This document shows, in pieces, positions 53,431-64,000 of a DNA stretch of 64,000 nucleotides. A program made the translations under genes and the position numbers. How positions within the stretch are numbered: the stretch's first letter is position 1; each line of letters starts with the position of its first letter. The notes beneath the pieces were generated by a model. It worked only from the letters and a program-made list of their open reading frames with translations. It made no database searches and was not told the DNA's origin. Origin of the DNA: Megachile rotundata (taxonomy: Eukaryota; Arthropoda; Insecta; Hymenoptera; Megachilidae); assembly GCF_050947335.1 (NCBI RefSeq), contig NW_027473512.1, positions 124,001 to 188,000 of the forward strand, written 5' to 3'.

Positions 53431-54748
53431 TATCACTGTTTTTGGGAGATTGTATTTATATGATTGCGATTGTATGATTGTGATTTTATGATTGTAATTG
53501 TATGATTGTAATTTTATGATTGCGATGGTATGATTGTAATTGTATGATTGTTTTTGTATGATTGCGATTGTATGATTGTAATTGTATGATTGTTATTGTA
53601 TTATTGTGATTGTATTATTGTGCTTCTATGATTGTGATTGTATGATTGCAAATGTATGATTGTGATTGTATGATTGTATTTGAATGATTGTGATTATATG
53701 GTTGTGACTGTATTATTGTGATTTTATGATTGTGTATGAGAGATTGTTAATGAATGATTGCTATTTTATGGTTGTGATTGTATTATTGTGATTGTGAGTT
53801 TGTGATTCTGAGATTGTAATTGTATGACTGCCATTGTATGATCGTGATGGTATGATTGTTTTTGTATGATTGTGATTGTATGATTGTAATTGTATGATTG
53901 TGGTCGTATGACTGTGATTGTATGATTGTGATTGTATGATTGTGATTGTATGATTGTTTTTGGGAGATTGTATTTATATGATTGTGATTGTATGATTGTG
54001 ATTGTATGATTGTGATTGTATGATTGGGATTGTATGATTGTGATTGTATGATTGTGATTGTATGATTGTGATTGTATGATTCTGATTGTATGATTGTGAT
54101 TGTATGATTGTGATTGTATGATTGCGACTGTATGACTGCGATTGTGTGATTGTGATTGTATTGTTGTGAATGTATGATTGTGATTGTATGCTTGTGATTG
54201 TATGACTGCGATTGTATGATTGTGATTGTATTATTGCCTTTGGGAGATTGTATTTATATGATTGCGATTGTATGATTGTTATTGTATGATTGTGATTGTA
54301 TGATTGTGATTGTATGATTGTGATTGTATGATTGCGATTGTATGATTGTGATTGTATGTTTCTGATTGTATGATTGTGATTGTATGATTGTGATTGTATG
54401 ATTGTGATTGTGTGATTGTGATTCTATGATTTTAATTGCAAGGTTGTGATCGTATGACAGTGATTATATGATTGTGATTGTACGATTGTGATTGTACCAT
54501 TGTGATTGTACGATTGTGATTGTACGATTGTGATTGTACGATTGTGATTGTACGATTGTGATTGTACGATTGTGATTGTACGATTGTGATTGTACGATTG
54601 TGATTGTACGATTGTGATTGTACGATTGTGATTGTACGATTGTGATTGTACGATTGTAATTGTACGATTGTGATTGTACGATTGTGATTGTACGATTGTG
54701 ATCGTACGATTGTGATCGTACGGTTGTGATTGTACGATTGTGATAGTA
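53431..54748 (+). repeat. Block D, copy 3, ending in the longest TACG run
   Basis: Same length as copy 1 to the module at 53802 (offset 25338). It sits between the two parts of block E and is absent from the corresponding place in E copy 1 (33.87 kb). The offset between E copies rises by 1148 bases there, which is 82 monomers. Confidence 0.87.
54483..54748 (+). repeat. TACG-monomer run, 19 units
   Basis: C every 14 bases from 54483 to 54735. One unit is CCATTGTG, and the later units include GATCGTACG twice and CGGTTGTG. Left end matches the run at 29159, right end that at 33875. Confidence 0.92.
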
Positions 54749-57700
54749 TGAGTGTGATTGTATGATTGTGACAGTATGAGTGTGATTGTATGTTTGTGAT
54801 AGTATGATTATTATTGTATTATTGTGATTGTATGATTGTGATTGTATGATTGTGATTGTAGGACTGTGACAGTATGTTTCTGATTGTATGATTGTGACTG
54901 TATGATTGTGATTGTATGATTGCGATTGTATGATCGTGATTGTATGATTCTGATTTTATGCGTGTGATTGCATGATTGCGATAGCATGATTGTTATTGCA
55001 TGATTGCGATTGCAGGATTGTGATTGTATGATGGTGATTGTATGACTGTGACTGTATAATTGTGATTGTATGATTGTGATTGTATGAGTGTGATTGTATG
55101 ATTGTGATTGTATTAGTGTGATTGTATGGTTGTGATTGTATGGTTGTGATTGTATGGTTGTGATTGTATGATTGCGATTGTATGATCGTGATTGTATTAT
55201 TGTGATTTTATGATTGTGTATGGGAGAATGTAAATGTATTATTGCTATTTTGTGGGTGTGAATGTATTATTGTGATTGTGAGTTTATGATTCTGAGATGG
55301 TAATTGTATGATTGCGATTGTATGATCGTGATGGTATGATTGTTTTTGTATGATTGTGATTTTATGATTGTAATTGTATGATTGTAATTTTATGATTGCG
55401 ATGGTATGATTGTAATTGTATGATTGTTTTTGTATGATTGCGATTGTATGATTGTAATTGTATGATTGTTATTGTATTATTGTGATTGAATTATTGTGCT
55501 TCTATGATTGTGATTGTATGATTGCGAATGTATGATTGGGATTGTATGATTGTGATTGTATTTTTGTGATTGTATGATTGTGACTGTATTATTGTGATTG
55601 TATGATTGTGATCGTATCACTGTTTTTGGGAGATTGTATTTATATGATTGCGATTGTATGATGGTGATTGAATGATTGTGATTGTATGATTGTGATTGTA
55701 TGATTGTGATTGTATGAGTGCGATTGTATGATTGCGATTTTATGATTGTGATTGTATGATTGTTGTTGTATGAATGCCATTGTATGATTATGATTGTATG
55801 ATTGTGATTGTATGATTGTGATTGTAGGACTGTGACAGTATGTTTCTGATTGTATGATTGTGATTGTATGATTGTGATTGTATGATTGTGATTGTATGAT
55901 TGTGATTGTATGATTGTGATTGTGTGATTGTGATTCTATGATTTTAATTGCAAGGTTGTGATCGTATGACAGTGATTGTATGATTGTGATTGTATTATTG
56001 TGATTGTATTATTGTGATTGTACGATTGTGATTGTACGATTGTGATTGTACGATTGTGATTGTACGATTGCGATTGTATGATTGTGATTGTATGAGTGTG
56101 ATTGTATGATTGTGATAGCATGATTGTGATTGTATGATTGTGATTGTATCAACGTTTTTGGGAGATTGTATTTATATGGTTGCGATTGTATAATTGTTAT
56201 TGTGTGATTGTGATTGTATGTTTGTGATTGTATCATTGTGATTGTATGGTTGTGATTGTATGGTTGTGATTGTATGATTGCGATTGTATGATCGTGATTG
56301 TATGATTCTGATTTTATGAGTGTGATTGTATGATTGCGATAGTATGATTGTTATTGCATGATTACGATTGCAGGATTGTGCTTGTATGATCGTGATTGTA
56401 CGATTCTGATTTTATGAGTGTGATTGTATGATTGCGATAGTATGATTGTTATTGCATGATTACGATTGCAGGATTGTGCTTGTATGATCGTGATTGTACG
56501 ATTCTGATTTTATGAGTGTGATTGTATGATTGCGATAGCATGATTGTTATTGCATGATTGCGATTGCAGGATTGTGATTGTATGATGGTGATTGTATGAC
56601 TGTGACTGTATAATTGTGATTGTATGATTGTGATTGTATGAGTGCGATTGTATGATTGTGATTGTATGACTGCGATTGTATGATTGTGATTGTATTATTG
56701 TGATTGTATTATTGTGCTTCTATGATTGTGATTGTATGATTGTGATTGTATGGGTGCGATTGTATGATTGTGACTGTATGAGTGTGATTGTATGATTGTG
56801 ACAGTATGATTGTGATTGTATGATTGTAATTGTATCAATGTTTTTAGGAGATTGTATTTGTATGATTGCGATTGTATGACTGTTATTGTATGATTGTGAT
56901 TGTAAGTTTGTGATTGTATTAGTGTGATTGTACGGTTGTGATTGTATGGTTGTGATTGTATGATTGCGATTGTATGATTGCGATTGTATGATCGTGATTG
57001 TATGATTGTGATTGTATGATTGTGATTGTATGATTGTGATTGTATGATTGTGATTGTATCAATGTTTTTTGGAGATTGTATTTATATGATTGCGATTGTA
57101 TGATTGTTATTGTATGATTGTGATTGTATGTTTGTGATTGTATTATTGTGATTGTATGGTTGTGATTGTATGGTTGTAATTGTATGATTGCGATTGTATG
57201 ATCGTGATTGTATGATTGTGATTGTATGAGTGTGATTGTATGATTGTGATAGTATGATTATGATTGTACGATTGTTTTTGTTTGATTGCGATTGTATGAT
57301 TGTGATTGTATGATTGTCATTGTAATATTGTGACTGTATGATTGTGATTGTATGATTGTGGTTGTATGATTCTGATTGTATGATTGTGATTGTATTATTG
57401 TGATTGTATGATTGTGATTGTATGATTGTAATTGTATGATTGTGATTTTATGATTGTGATTGTATGATTGTGACGGTATGAGTGTGATTGTATGATTGTG
57501 ATAGTATGATTATTTTTGCATGATTGCGATTGCAGAATTGTGTTTGTATGATTGTTATTGTATGATTGTGGTTGTATGTTTGTGATTGTATTAATGTGAT
57601 TGTATGGTTCTGATTGTATGGTTGTGATTGTATGATTGTGATTGTATGATTGTGATTGTATGATTGCGATTGTATGATTGTGATTGCATGGTTGTGATTG

Positions 57701-59600
57701 CACGACTGTGATTGCACGATTGTGATTCTATGATTGTGATTGTATGATTGTGACTGTATGAGTGTGATTGTATGATTGTGATTGTATGACTGTGATTGTA
57801 TGTTTGTGATTGTATGATTGTGATTTTATGATTGTGATTGTATGATTGTGATTGTATGATTGTGATTGTATGATTGCGATTGTATGATTGTAATTGTATC
57901 AATGTTTTTAGGAGATTGTATTTATATGATTGCGATTGTATGACTGTTATTGTATGATTGTGATTGTATGTTTGTGATTGTATTATTGTGATTGTATGGT
58001 TGCGATTGTATGGTTGTGATTGTATGATCGCGATTGTATGATCGTGATTGTATGATCGTGATTGTATGATTGTGATTGTATGATTGTGATTGTATGATTG
58101 TGATTGTATTATTGTGATTGTATTATTGTGCTTCTATGATTGTGATTGTATGATTGTTATTGTATTATTGTGATTGAATTATTGTGCTTCTATGATTGTG
58201 ATTGCATGATTGCGAATGTATGATTGTGATTGTATGATTGTATTTGAATGATTGTGATTATATGATTGTGACTGTATTATTGTGATTTTATGATTGTGTA
58301 TGAGAGATTGTAAATGAATGATTGCTATTTTATGGGTGTGACTGTATTATTGTGATTGTGAGTTTGTGATTCTGAGATTGTAATTGTATGACTGCCATTG
58401 TATGATCGTGATGGTATGATTGGTTTTGTATGATTGTAATTGTATGATTGTGGTCGTATGATTGTGACTGTATGAGTGTGATTGTATGATTGTGATTGTA
58501 TGACTGTGATTGTATGTTTGTGATTGTATGATTGTGATTTTATGATTGTGACTGTATGACTGTGATTGTATGATTGTTTTTGGGAGATTATATTTATATG
58601 ATTGCGATGGTATGATTGTGATTGAATGATCGTGATTGTATGATTGCGATTGTATAGTAGTGATTGTGTGATTGTGATTGTATGATTGTGATTGTATGAT
58701 TGCGATTGTACGATTGTGATTGCATGGTTGTGATTGTATGAGTGCGATTGTATGATTGCGATTTTATGATTGTGATTGTATGATTGTGACTGTATGACTG
58801 TGATTGTATGATTGTGATTGTATGATTGTGATTGTATGATTGTGATAGTATGATTATGATTGTACGATTGTTTTTGTTTGATTGCGATTGTATGATTGTG
58901 ATTGTATGATTGTCATTGTAATATTGTGACTGTATGATTGTGATTGTATGATTGTGGTTGTATGATTCTGATTGTATGATTGTGATTGTATTATTGTGAT
59001 TGTATGATTGTGATTGTATGATTGTAATTGTATGATTGTGATTTTATGATTGTGATTGTATGATTGTGACGGTATGAGTGTGATTGTATGATTGTGATAG
59101 TATGATTATTTTTGCATGATTGCGATTGCAGAATTGTGTTTGTATGATTGTTATTGTATGATTGTGGTTGTATGTTTGTGATTGTATTAATGTGATTGTA
59201 TGGTTGTGATTGTATGGTTGTGATTGTATGATTGTGATTGTATGATTGTGATTGTATGATTGCGATTGTATGATTGTGATTGCATGGTTGTGATTGCACG
59301 ACTGTGATTGCACGATTGTGATTCTATGATTGTGATTGTATGATTGTGACTGTATGAGTGTGATTGTATGATTGTGATTGTATGACTGTGATTGTATGTT
59401 TGTGATTGTATGATTGTGATTTTATGATTGTGACTGTATGAGTGTGATTGTATGATTGTGGTCGCATGACTGGGATTGTTTGATTGTGATTGTATGATTG
59501 TGATTGTATGATTGTGATAGTATGATTGCGACTGCAGGATTGTGCTTGTATGATTGCAATTGTATGATTGTGATTGTATGATTGTGATTGTATGATTGTG
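54749..59600 (+). repeat. Block E, copy 2, second part, with 1358 extra bases
   Basis: To about 54.99 kb it follows 34.04-34.30 kb. It then carries about 1358 bases (97 monomers) not present in copy 1, including a TATGGGAGAATGTAAATG module (about 55.21 kb) and TATCACTG landmark (about 55.61 kb). It rejoins copy 1 near 56.36 kb. Arms corresponding to 35187 and 36601 lie 1596 apart (about 57251 and 58847). No gene. Confidence 0.8.
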
Positions 59601-59872
59601 ATTGTATGATTGTGATTGTATGATTGTGATTGTATGATTGTGATTGTATGATTGTGACTGTATGACTGCGATTGTGTGATTGTGATTGTATTGTTGTGAA
59701 TGTATGATTGTGATTGTATGCTTGTGATTGTATGACTGCGATTGTATGATTGTGATTGTATTATTGTCTTTGGGAGATTGTATTTATATGATTGCGATTG
59801 TATGATTGTTATTGTATGATTGTGATTGTATGATTGTGATTGTATGATTGCGATTGTATGATTGTGATTGTA

Positions 59873-59956
59873 CGATTGTGATTGTACGATTGTGATTGTA
59901 CGATTGTGATCGTACGATTGTGATTGTACGATTGTGATTGTACGATTGTGATAGTA
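59873..59956 (+). repeat. TACG-monomer run, 6 units (third F-type copy)
   Basis: C every 14 bases from 59873 to 59943, same GATCGTACG member as at 45816 and 47492. Confidence 0.9.
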
Positions 59957-62897
59957 TGAGTGTGATTGTATGATTGTGACAGTATGAGTGTGATTGTATG
60001 ATTGTGATAGTATGATTGTTATTGTATTATTGTGATTGTATGATTGTGATTGTATGATTGTGATTGTATGATTGTGATTGTATGATTGTGATTGTAGGAC
60101 TGTGACAGTATGTTTCTGATTGTATGATTGTGATTGTATGATTGTGATTGTATGATTGCGATTGTATGATCGTGATTGTATGATTCTGATTTTATGCGTG
60201 TGATTGTATGATTGCGATAGCATGATTGTTATTGCATGATTGCGATTGCAGGATTGTGATTGTATGATGGTGATTGTATGACTGTGACTGTATAATTGTG
60301 ATTTTATGATTGTGATTGTATGAGTGTGATTGTGTGATTGTGATTGTATGACTGCGATTGTATGATTGTGATTGTATTATTGTGATTGTATTATTGCAGT
60401 TCTGTGATTGTGATTGTATGATTGTGATTGTAATATTGTGATTGTATTTTTGTGCTTCTATGATTGTGATTGTATGATTGCAAATGTATGATTCTGATTG
60501 TATGATTGTATTTGATGATTGTGATTGTATGACTGTGACTGTATTATTGTGATTTTATGATTGTGTATGGGAGAATGTAAATGTATGATTGCTATTTTAT
60601 CTGAGTGATTGTATTATTGTGATTGTGAGTTTGTGATTCTGAGATTGTAATTGCATGATTGCGATTGTATGATCCTGATGGTATGATTGTTTTTGTATGA
60701 TTGTGATTGTACGATTGTAATTGTATCATTGTAATTTTATGATTGCGATTGTATGATTGTAATTGTATGATTGTTTTTGTATGATTGCGATTGTATGATT
60801 ATAACTGTATGATTGTGATCGTATTAGTGTGATTGTATGATTGTGATTATATGAATCTGATTGTATGATGGTGATTGTATGACTGTGACTGTATTATTGT
60901 GATTGTATGATTGTGATTGTATGATGGTGATTGTATGATTATGATCGTATGATTGTTTTTGTATGATTGTGATTGTATGATTGTGATTGTATGATTGTGA
61001 TTGCATGATTGTGACTGTAATTGTGATTGTATGATTGTAATTGTATGACTGTGGTAGTATGACTGTGATTGTATGATTGTGACTGTATTATTGTGATTGT
61101 ATGATTGTGATTGTATGATTGTATGATTGTGATTGTATGATTGTGATTGTATCAATGTTTTTAGGAGATTGTATTTATATGATTGCGATTGTATGATCGT
61201 GATTTTATGATTGTGATTGTATGATTGTGATTGTATGATTGTGATTGTATGATTGTGATTGTATGATTGTGACTGTATGACTGCGATTGTGTGATTGTGA
61301 TTGTATTGTTGTGAATGTATGATTGTGATTGTATGCTTGTGATTGTATGACTGCGATTGTATGATTGTGATTGTATTATTGTCTTTGGGAGATTGTATTT
61401 ATATGATTGCGATTGTATGATTGTTATTGTATGATTGTGATTGTATGATTGTGATTGTATGATTGCGATTGTATGATTGTGATTGTATGATTGTGATTGT
61501 ATGATTGTGATTGTATGTTTGTGATTGTATGTTTGTGATTGTATGATTGTGATAGTATGATTGCGACTGCAGGATTGTGCTTGTATGATTTCAGCTGTAT
61601 GATTGTGATTGCATGATAGTGATTGTAATTGCGATTGTATGATTGTAATTGTATGACTGTGGTAGGATGACTGTGATTGTATGATAGTGATTGTATGATT
61701 GCGACTGTATGATTGGGATTGTATGATTGTGATTGTATTTTTGTGAATGTATGATTGTGATTGTATGTCTGTGATTGTATGATTGTTATTGTATGATTGT
61801 GACTGTATTATTGTGATTGTATGATTGTGATCGTATCACTGTTTTTGGGAGATTGTATTTATATGATTGCGATTGTATGATGGTGATTGAATGATTGTGA
61901 TTGTATGATTGTGATTGTATGATTGTGATTGTATGATTGTGATTGTACGATTGTGATTGTACGATTGTGATTGTACGATTGCGATTGTATGATTGTGACT
62001 GTATTATTGTGATTGTATGATTGTGATCGTATCACTGTTTTTGGGAGATTGTATTTATATGATTGCGATTTTATGATTGTGATTGTATGATTGTTGTTGT
62101 ATGAATGCCATTGTATGATTATGATTGTATGATTGTGATTGTATGATTGTGATTGTAGGACTGTGACAGTATGTTTCTGATTGTATGATTGTGATTGTAT
62201 GATTGTGATTGTATGATTGTGATTGTGTGATTGTGATTCTATGATTTTAATTGCAAGGTTGTGATAGTATGACAGTGATTGTATGATTGTGATTGTATTA
62301 TTGTGATTGTACGATTGTGATTGTACGATTGTGATTGTACGATTGTGATTGTACGATTGCGATTGTATGATTGTGACTGTATGAGTGTGATTGTATGATT
62401 GTGACAGTATGATTGTGATTGTATGATTGTAATTGTATCAATGTTTTTAGGAGATTGTATTTGTATGATTGCGATTGTATGACTGTTATTGTATGATTGT
62501 GATTGTATGTTTGTGATTGTATTAGTGTGATTGTATGGTTGTGATTGTATGGTTGTGATTGTATGATTGCGATTGTATGATCGTGATTGTATGATTGTGA
62601 TTGTATGATTGTGATTGTATGATTGTGATTGTATCAATGTTTTTTGGAGATTGTATTTATATGATTGCGATTGTATGATTGTTATTGTATGATTGTGATT
62701 GTATGTTTGTGATTGTATTATTGTGATTGTATGGTTGTGATTGTATGGTTGTAATTGTATGATTGCGATTGTATGATCGTGATTGTATGATTGTGATTGT
62801 ATTTTTGTGAATGTATGATTGTGATTGTATGTCTGTGATTGTATGATTGTGATTGTATGATTGTGACTGTATTATTGTGATTGTATGATTGTGATCG

Positions 62898-64000
62898 TAT
62901 CACTGTTTTTGGGAGATTGTATTTATATGATTGCGATTGTATGATTGTGATTTTACGATTGTAATTGTATGATTGTAATTTTATGATTGCGATGGTATGA
63001 TTGTAATTGTATGATTGTTTTTGTATGATTGCGATTGTATGATTGTAATTGTATGATTGTTATTGTATGATTGTGATTATATGATTGTGACTGTATTACT
63101 GTGATTTTATGATTGTGTATGAGAGATTGTTAATGAATGATTGCTATTTTATGGGTGTGATTGTATTATTGTGATTGTGAGTTTGTGATTCTGAGATTGT
63201 AATTGTATGACTGCCATTGTATGATCGTGATGGTATGATTGTTTTTGTATGATTGTAATTGTATGATTGTGGTCGTATGACTGTGATTGTATGATTGTGA
63301 TTGTATGATTGTGATTGTATGATTGTGATTGTATGATTGTTTTTGGGAGATTGTATTTATATGATTGTGATTGTATGATTGTGATTGTATGATTGTGATT
63401 GTATGATTGTGATTGTATGATTATGATTGTATGATTGTGATTGTATGATTGTGATTGTATGATTGTGATTGTATGATTGTGATTGTATGATTGTGATTGT
63501 ATGATTGTGATTGTATGATTGTGATTGTATGATTCTGATTGTATGATTGCGACTGTATGACTGCGATTGTGTGATTGTGATTGTATTGTTGTGAATGTAT
63601 GATTGTGATTGTATGCTTGTGATTGTATGACTGCGATTGTATGATTGTGATTGTATTATTGCCTTTGGGAGATTGTATTTATATGATTGCGATTGTATGA
63701 TTGTTATTGTATGATTGTGATTGTATGATTGTGATTGTATGATTGTGATTGTATGATTGCGATTGTATGATTGTGATTGTATGTTTCTGATTGTATGATT
63801 GTGATTGTATGATTGTGATTGTATGATTGTGATTGTGTGATTGTGATTCTATGATTTTAATTGCAAGGTTGTGATCGTATGACAGTGATTATATGATTGT
63901 GATTGTACGATTGTGATTGTACGATTGTGATTGTACGATTGTGATTGTACGATTGTGATTGTACGATTGTGATTGTACGATTGTGATTGTACGATTGTGA
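62898..64000 (+). repeat. Block D, copy 4, truncated by the window end
   Basis: Partner of 50563-51740 (offset 12335, later 12307), sharing its ~100-base loss. It lacks one further canonical-plus-variant pair near 63.25 kb (TGTTTTTGTATGATTG followed directly by TAATTG). Confidence 0.85.
63908..64000 (+). repeat. TACG-monomer run, at least 7 units, open at the window end
   Basis: CGATTGTGATTGTA units from 63908 to the last base, after GACAGTGATTATATGATTG. The true number cannot be seen. Confidence 0.88.

Larger units (their letters stand above)
47200..59600 (+). repeat. Very large tandem unit, about 12.35 kb, first copy
   Basis: Landmarks recur beyond 59.6 kb in the same order: TACG run 47492/59873 (12381), ATTGCGGTTCTGTG or ATTGCAGTTCTGTG 48004/60393 (12389), TGTCTTTGGG 49046/61381 (12335), the ATTTTAATTGCAAG phrase near 49.91/62.24 kb (12335), TACG run 51601/63908 (12307). 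Within it lie end of F, a connecting block, D copy 2, E copy 2, D copy 3 and the rest of E. The outer limits lie in canonical monomers and cannot be fixed more closely. Confidence 0.82.
1557..64000 (+). repeat. 14-bp satellite array, consensus TGATTGTGATTGTA, about 62.4 kb, single orientation
   Basis: Almost every base belongs to a 14-base unit related to TGATTGTGATTGTA, or two TGATTG hexamers plus TA. No inverted segment was seen. The + strand is T/G/A with C only in variants. Common variants are TGATTGCGATTGTA, TGACTGTGATTGTA, TTATTGTGATTGTA, CGATTGTGATTGTA and TGATCGTGATTGTA. A strongly diverged adjacent pair, TGATTGTTTTTGGG followed by AGATTGTATTTATA, recurs throughout and is a useful HOR landmark. 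A few units are 12 or 13 long (for example TGATTGTATTTGA). On the minus strand the consensus has no stop in any frame and always reads the cycle SYNHNHTITIIQSQ. On the plus strand TGA occurs in every frame. The many minus-strand open frames (longest 52441-53436 and 59324-60223) are therefore by-products, and the whole stretch holds no gene I can support. Confidence 0.97.
59600..64000 (+). repeat. Second copy of the 12.35-kb unit, cut by the window end
   Basis: Repeats 47.2-51.7 kb: TACG run 59873, ATTGCAGTTCTGTG 60393, module 60633, TGTCTTTGGG 61381, block D copy 4 from 62898 and the TACG run from 63908. It keeps the 14-base register where its partner does not (46.7-48.7 kb), so it gives the better sequence of this unit. 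No gene. Confidence 0.85.

Noticed and set aside
52441..53436. 331-residue minus-strand open frame, His/Asn/Gln/Ile-rich repeat protein
   Set aside because: It is the 14-residue cycle forced by the satellite. The same peptide appears in all minus frames and at dozens of sites, there is no unique sequence, domain or start context, and it ends where a variant monomer creates a stop.
59324..60223. 299-residue minus-strand open frame
   Set aside because: Same cause. It runs through E-type and F-type blocks and a TACG run without regard to block boundaries, so its extent is accidental.
1557..64000. Telomeric repeat array
   Set aside because: The unit is not a known telomere motif and lacks G runs. 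The array is internally organised in HORs and adjoins another satellite.
1557..64000. CENP-B box or other named centromere motif
   Set aside because: No stretch resembling TTCG followed by the CGGGA half was seen. The GGGAG landmark lacks the required CpG pattern. A centromeric role is possible but cannot be shown from sequence.
1557..64000. PUF-type or UG-rich RNA-binding sites in a + strand transcript (UGUA and UGUG motifs)
   Set aside because: Such short motifs are unavoidable in a T/G-rich repeat, and nothing shows that the array is transcribed.

Overview
The window contains no recognisable gene, RNA gene, mobile element or CRISPR array. All 64 kb is tandem-repeat satellite DNA, which points to heterochromatin (pericentromeric, subtelomeric or interstitial) of a eukaryotic chromosome assembled from long reads. 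The sequence gives no way to name the species. Minus-strand open frames are plentiful, but they follow from the repeat unit lacking stops on that strand and I do not annotate them as genes.

There are two unrelated satellites. Positions 1-1556 hold an A/T-rich 83-bp satellite: 18 complete monomers in exact 83-bp register plus a broken nineteenth, with a five-monomer (415-bp) duplication inside. At 1556/1557 it switches abruptly to a 14-bp satellite, consensus TGATTGTGATTGTA, which runs head to tail in one orientation to the end of the window (about 62.4 kb). The monomer reads as two TGATTG hexamers plus TA and has no C on the + strand, so strand composition is extremely skewed.

The 14-bp array is built from diverged monomers arranged in nested higher-order repeats (HORs). 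2131-8062: two tandem copies of a ~3.26-kb unit (A), the first lacking 588 bp. 8063-26620: a ~5.09-kb unit (B) in two full, nearly identical copies plus partial copies on both sides. 26621-27640: return of A-type sequence. 27641-64000: a third family built from recurrent blocks (D, E, F below), with several runs of a TACG-containing monomer, a perfect 518-bp tandem duplication, and a very large tandem unit of about 12.35 kb (about 47.2-59.6 kb, starting again at about 59.6 kb and cut by the window end).

Several length differences measured between paralogous blocks (14, 126, 182, 588, 1148 and 1358 bp) are multiples of 14, as expected if the array evolves by unequal exchange in monomer register. 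The exception is 46.74-48.74 kb, which carries about two dozen 1-2-bp indels missing from its clean paralogue at 59.6-61.1 kb. This looks like residual assembly or consensus error rather than biology. I found no hidden functional system. The points of interest are the satellite architecture, its junction, its homogenisation pattern and the quality flag.
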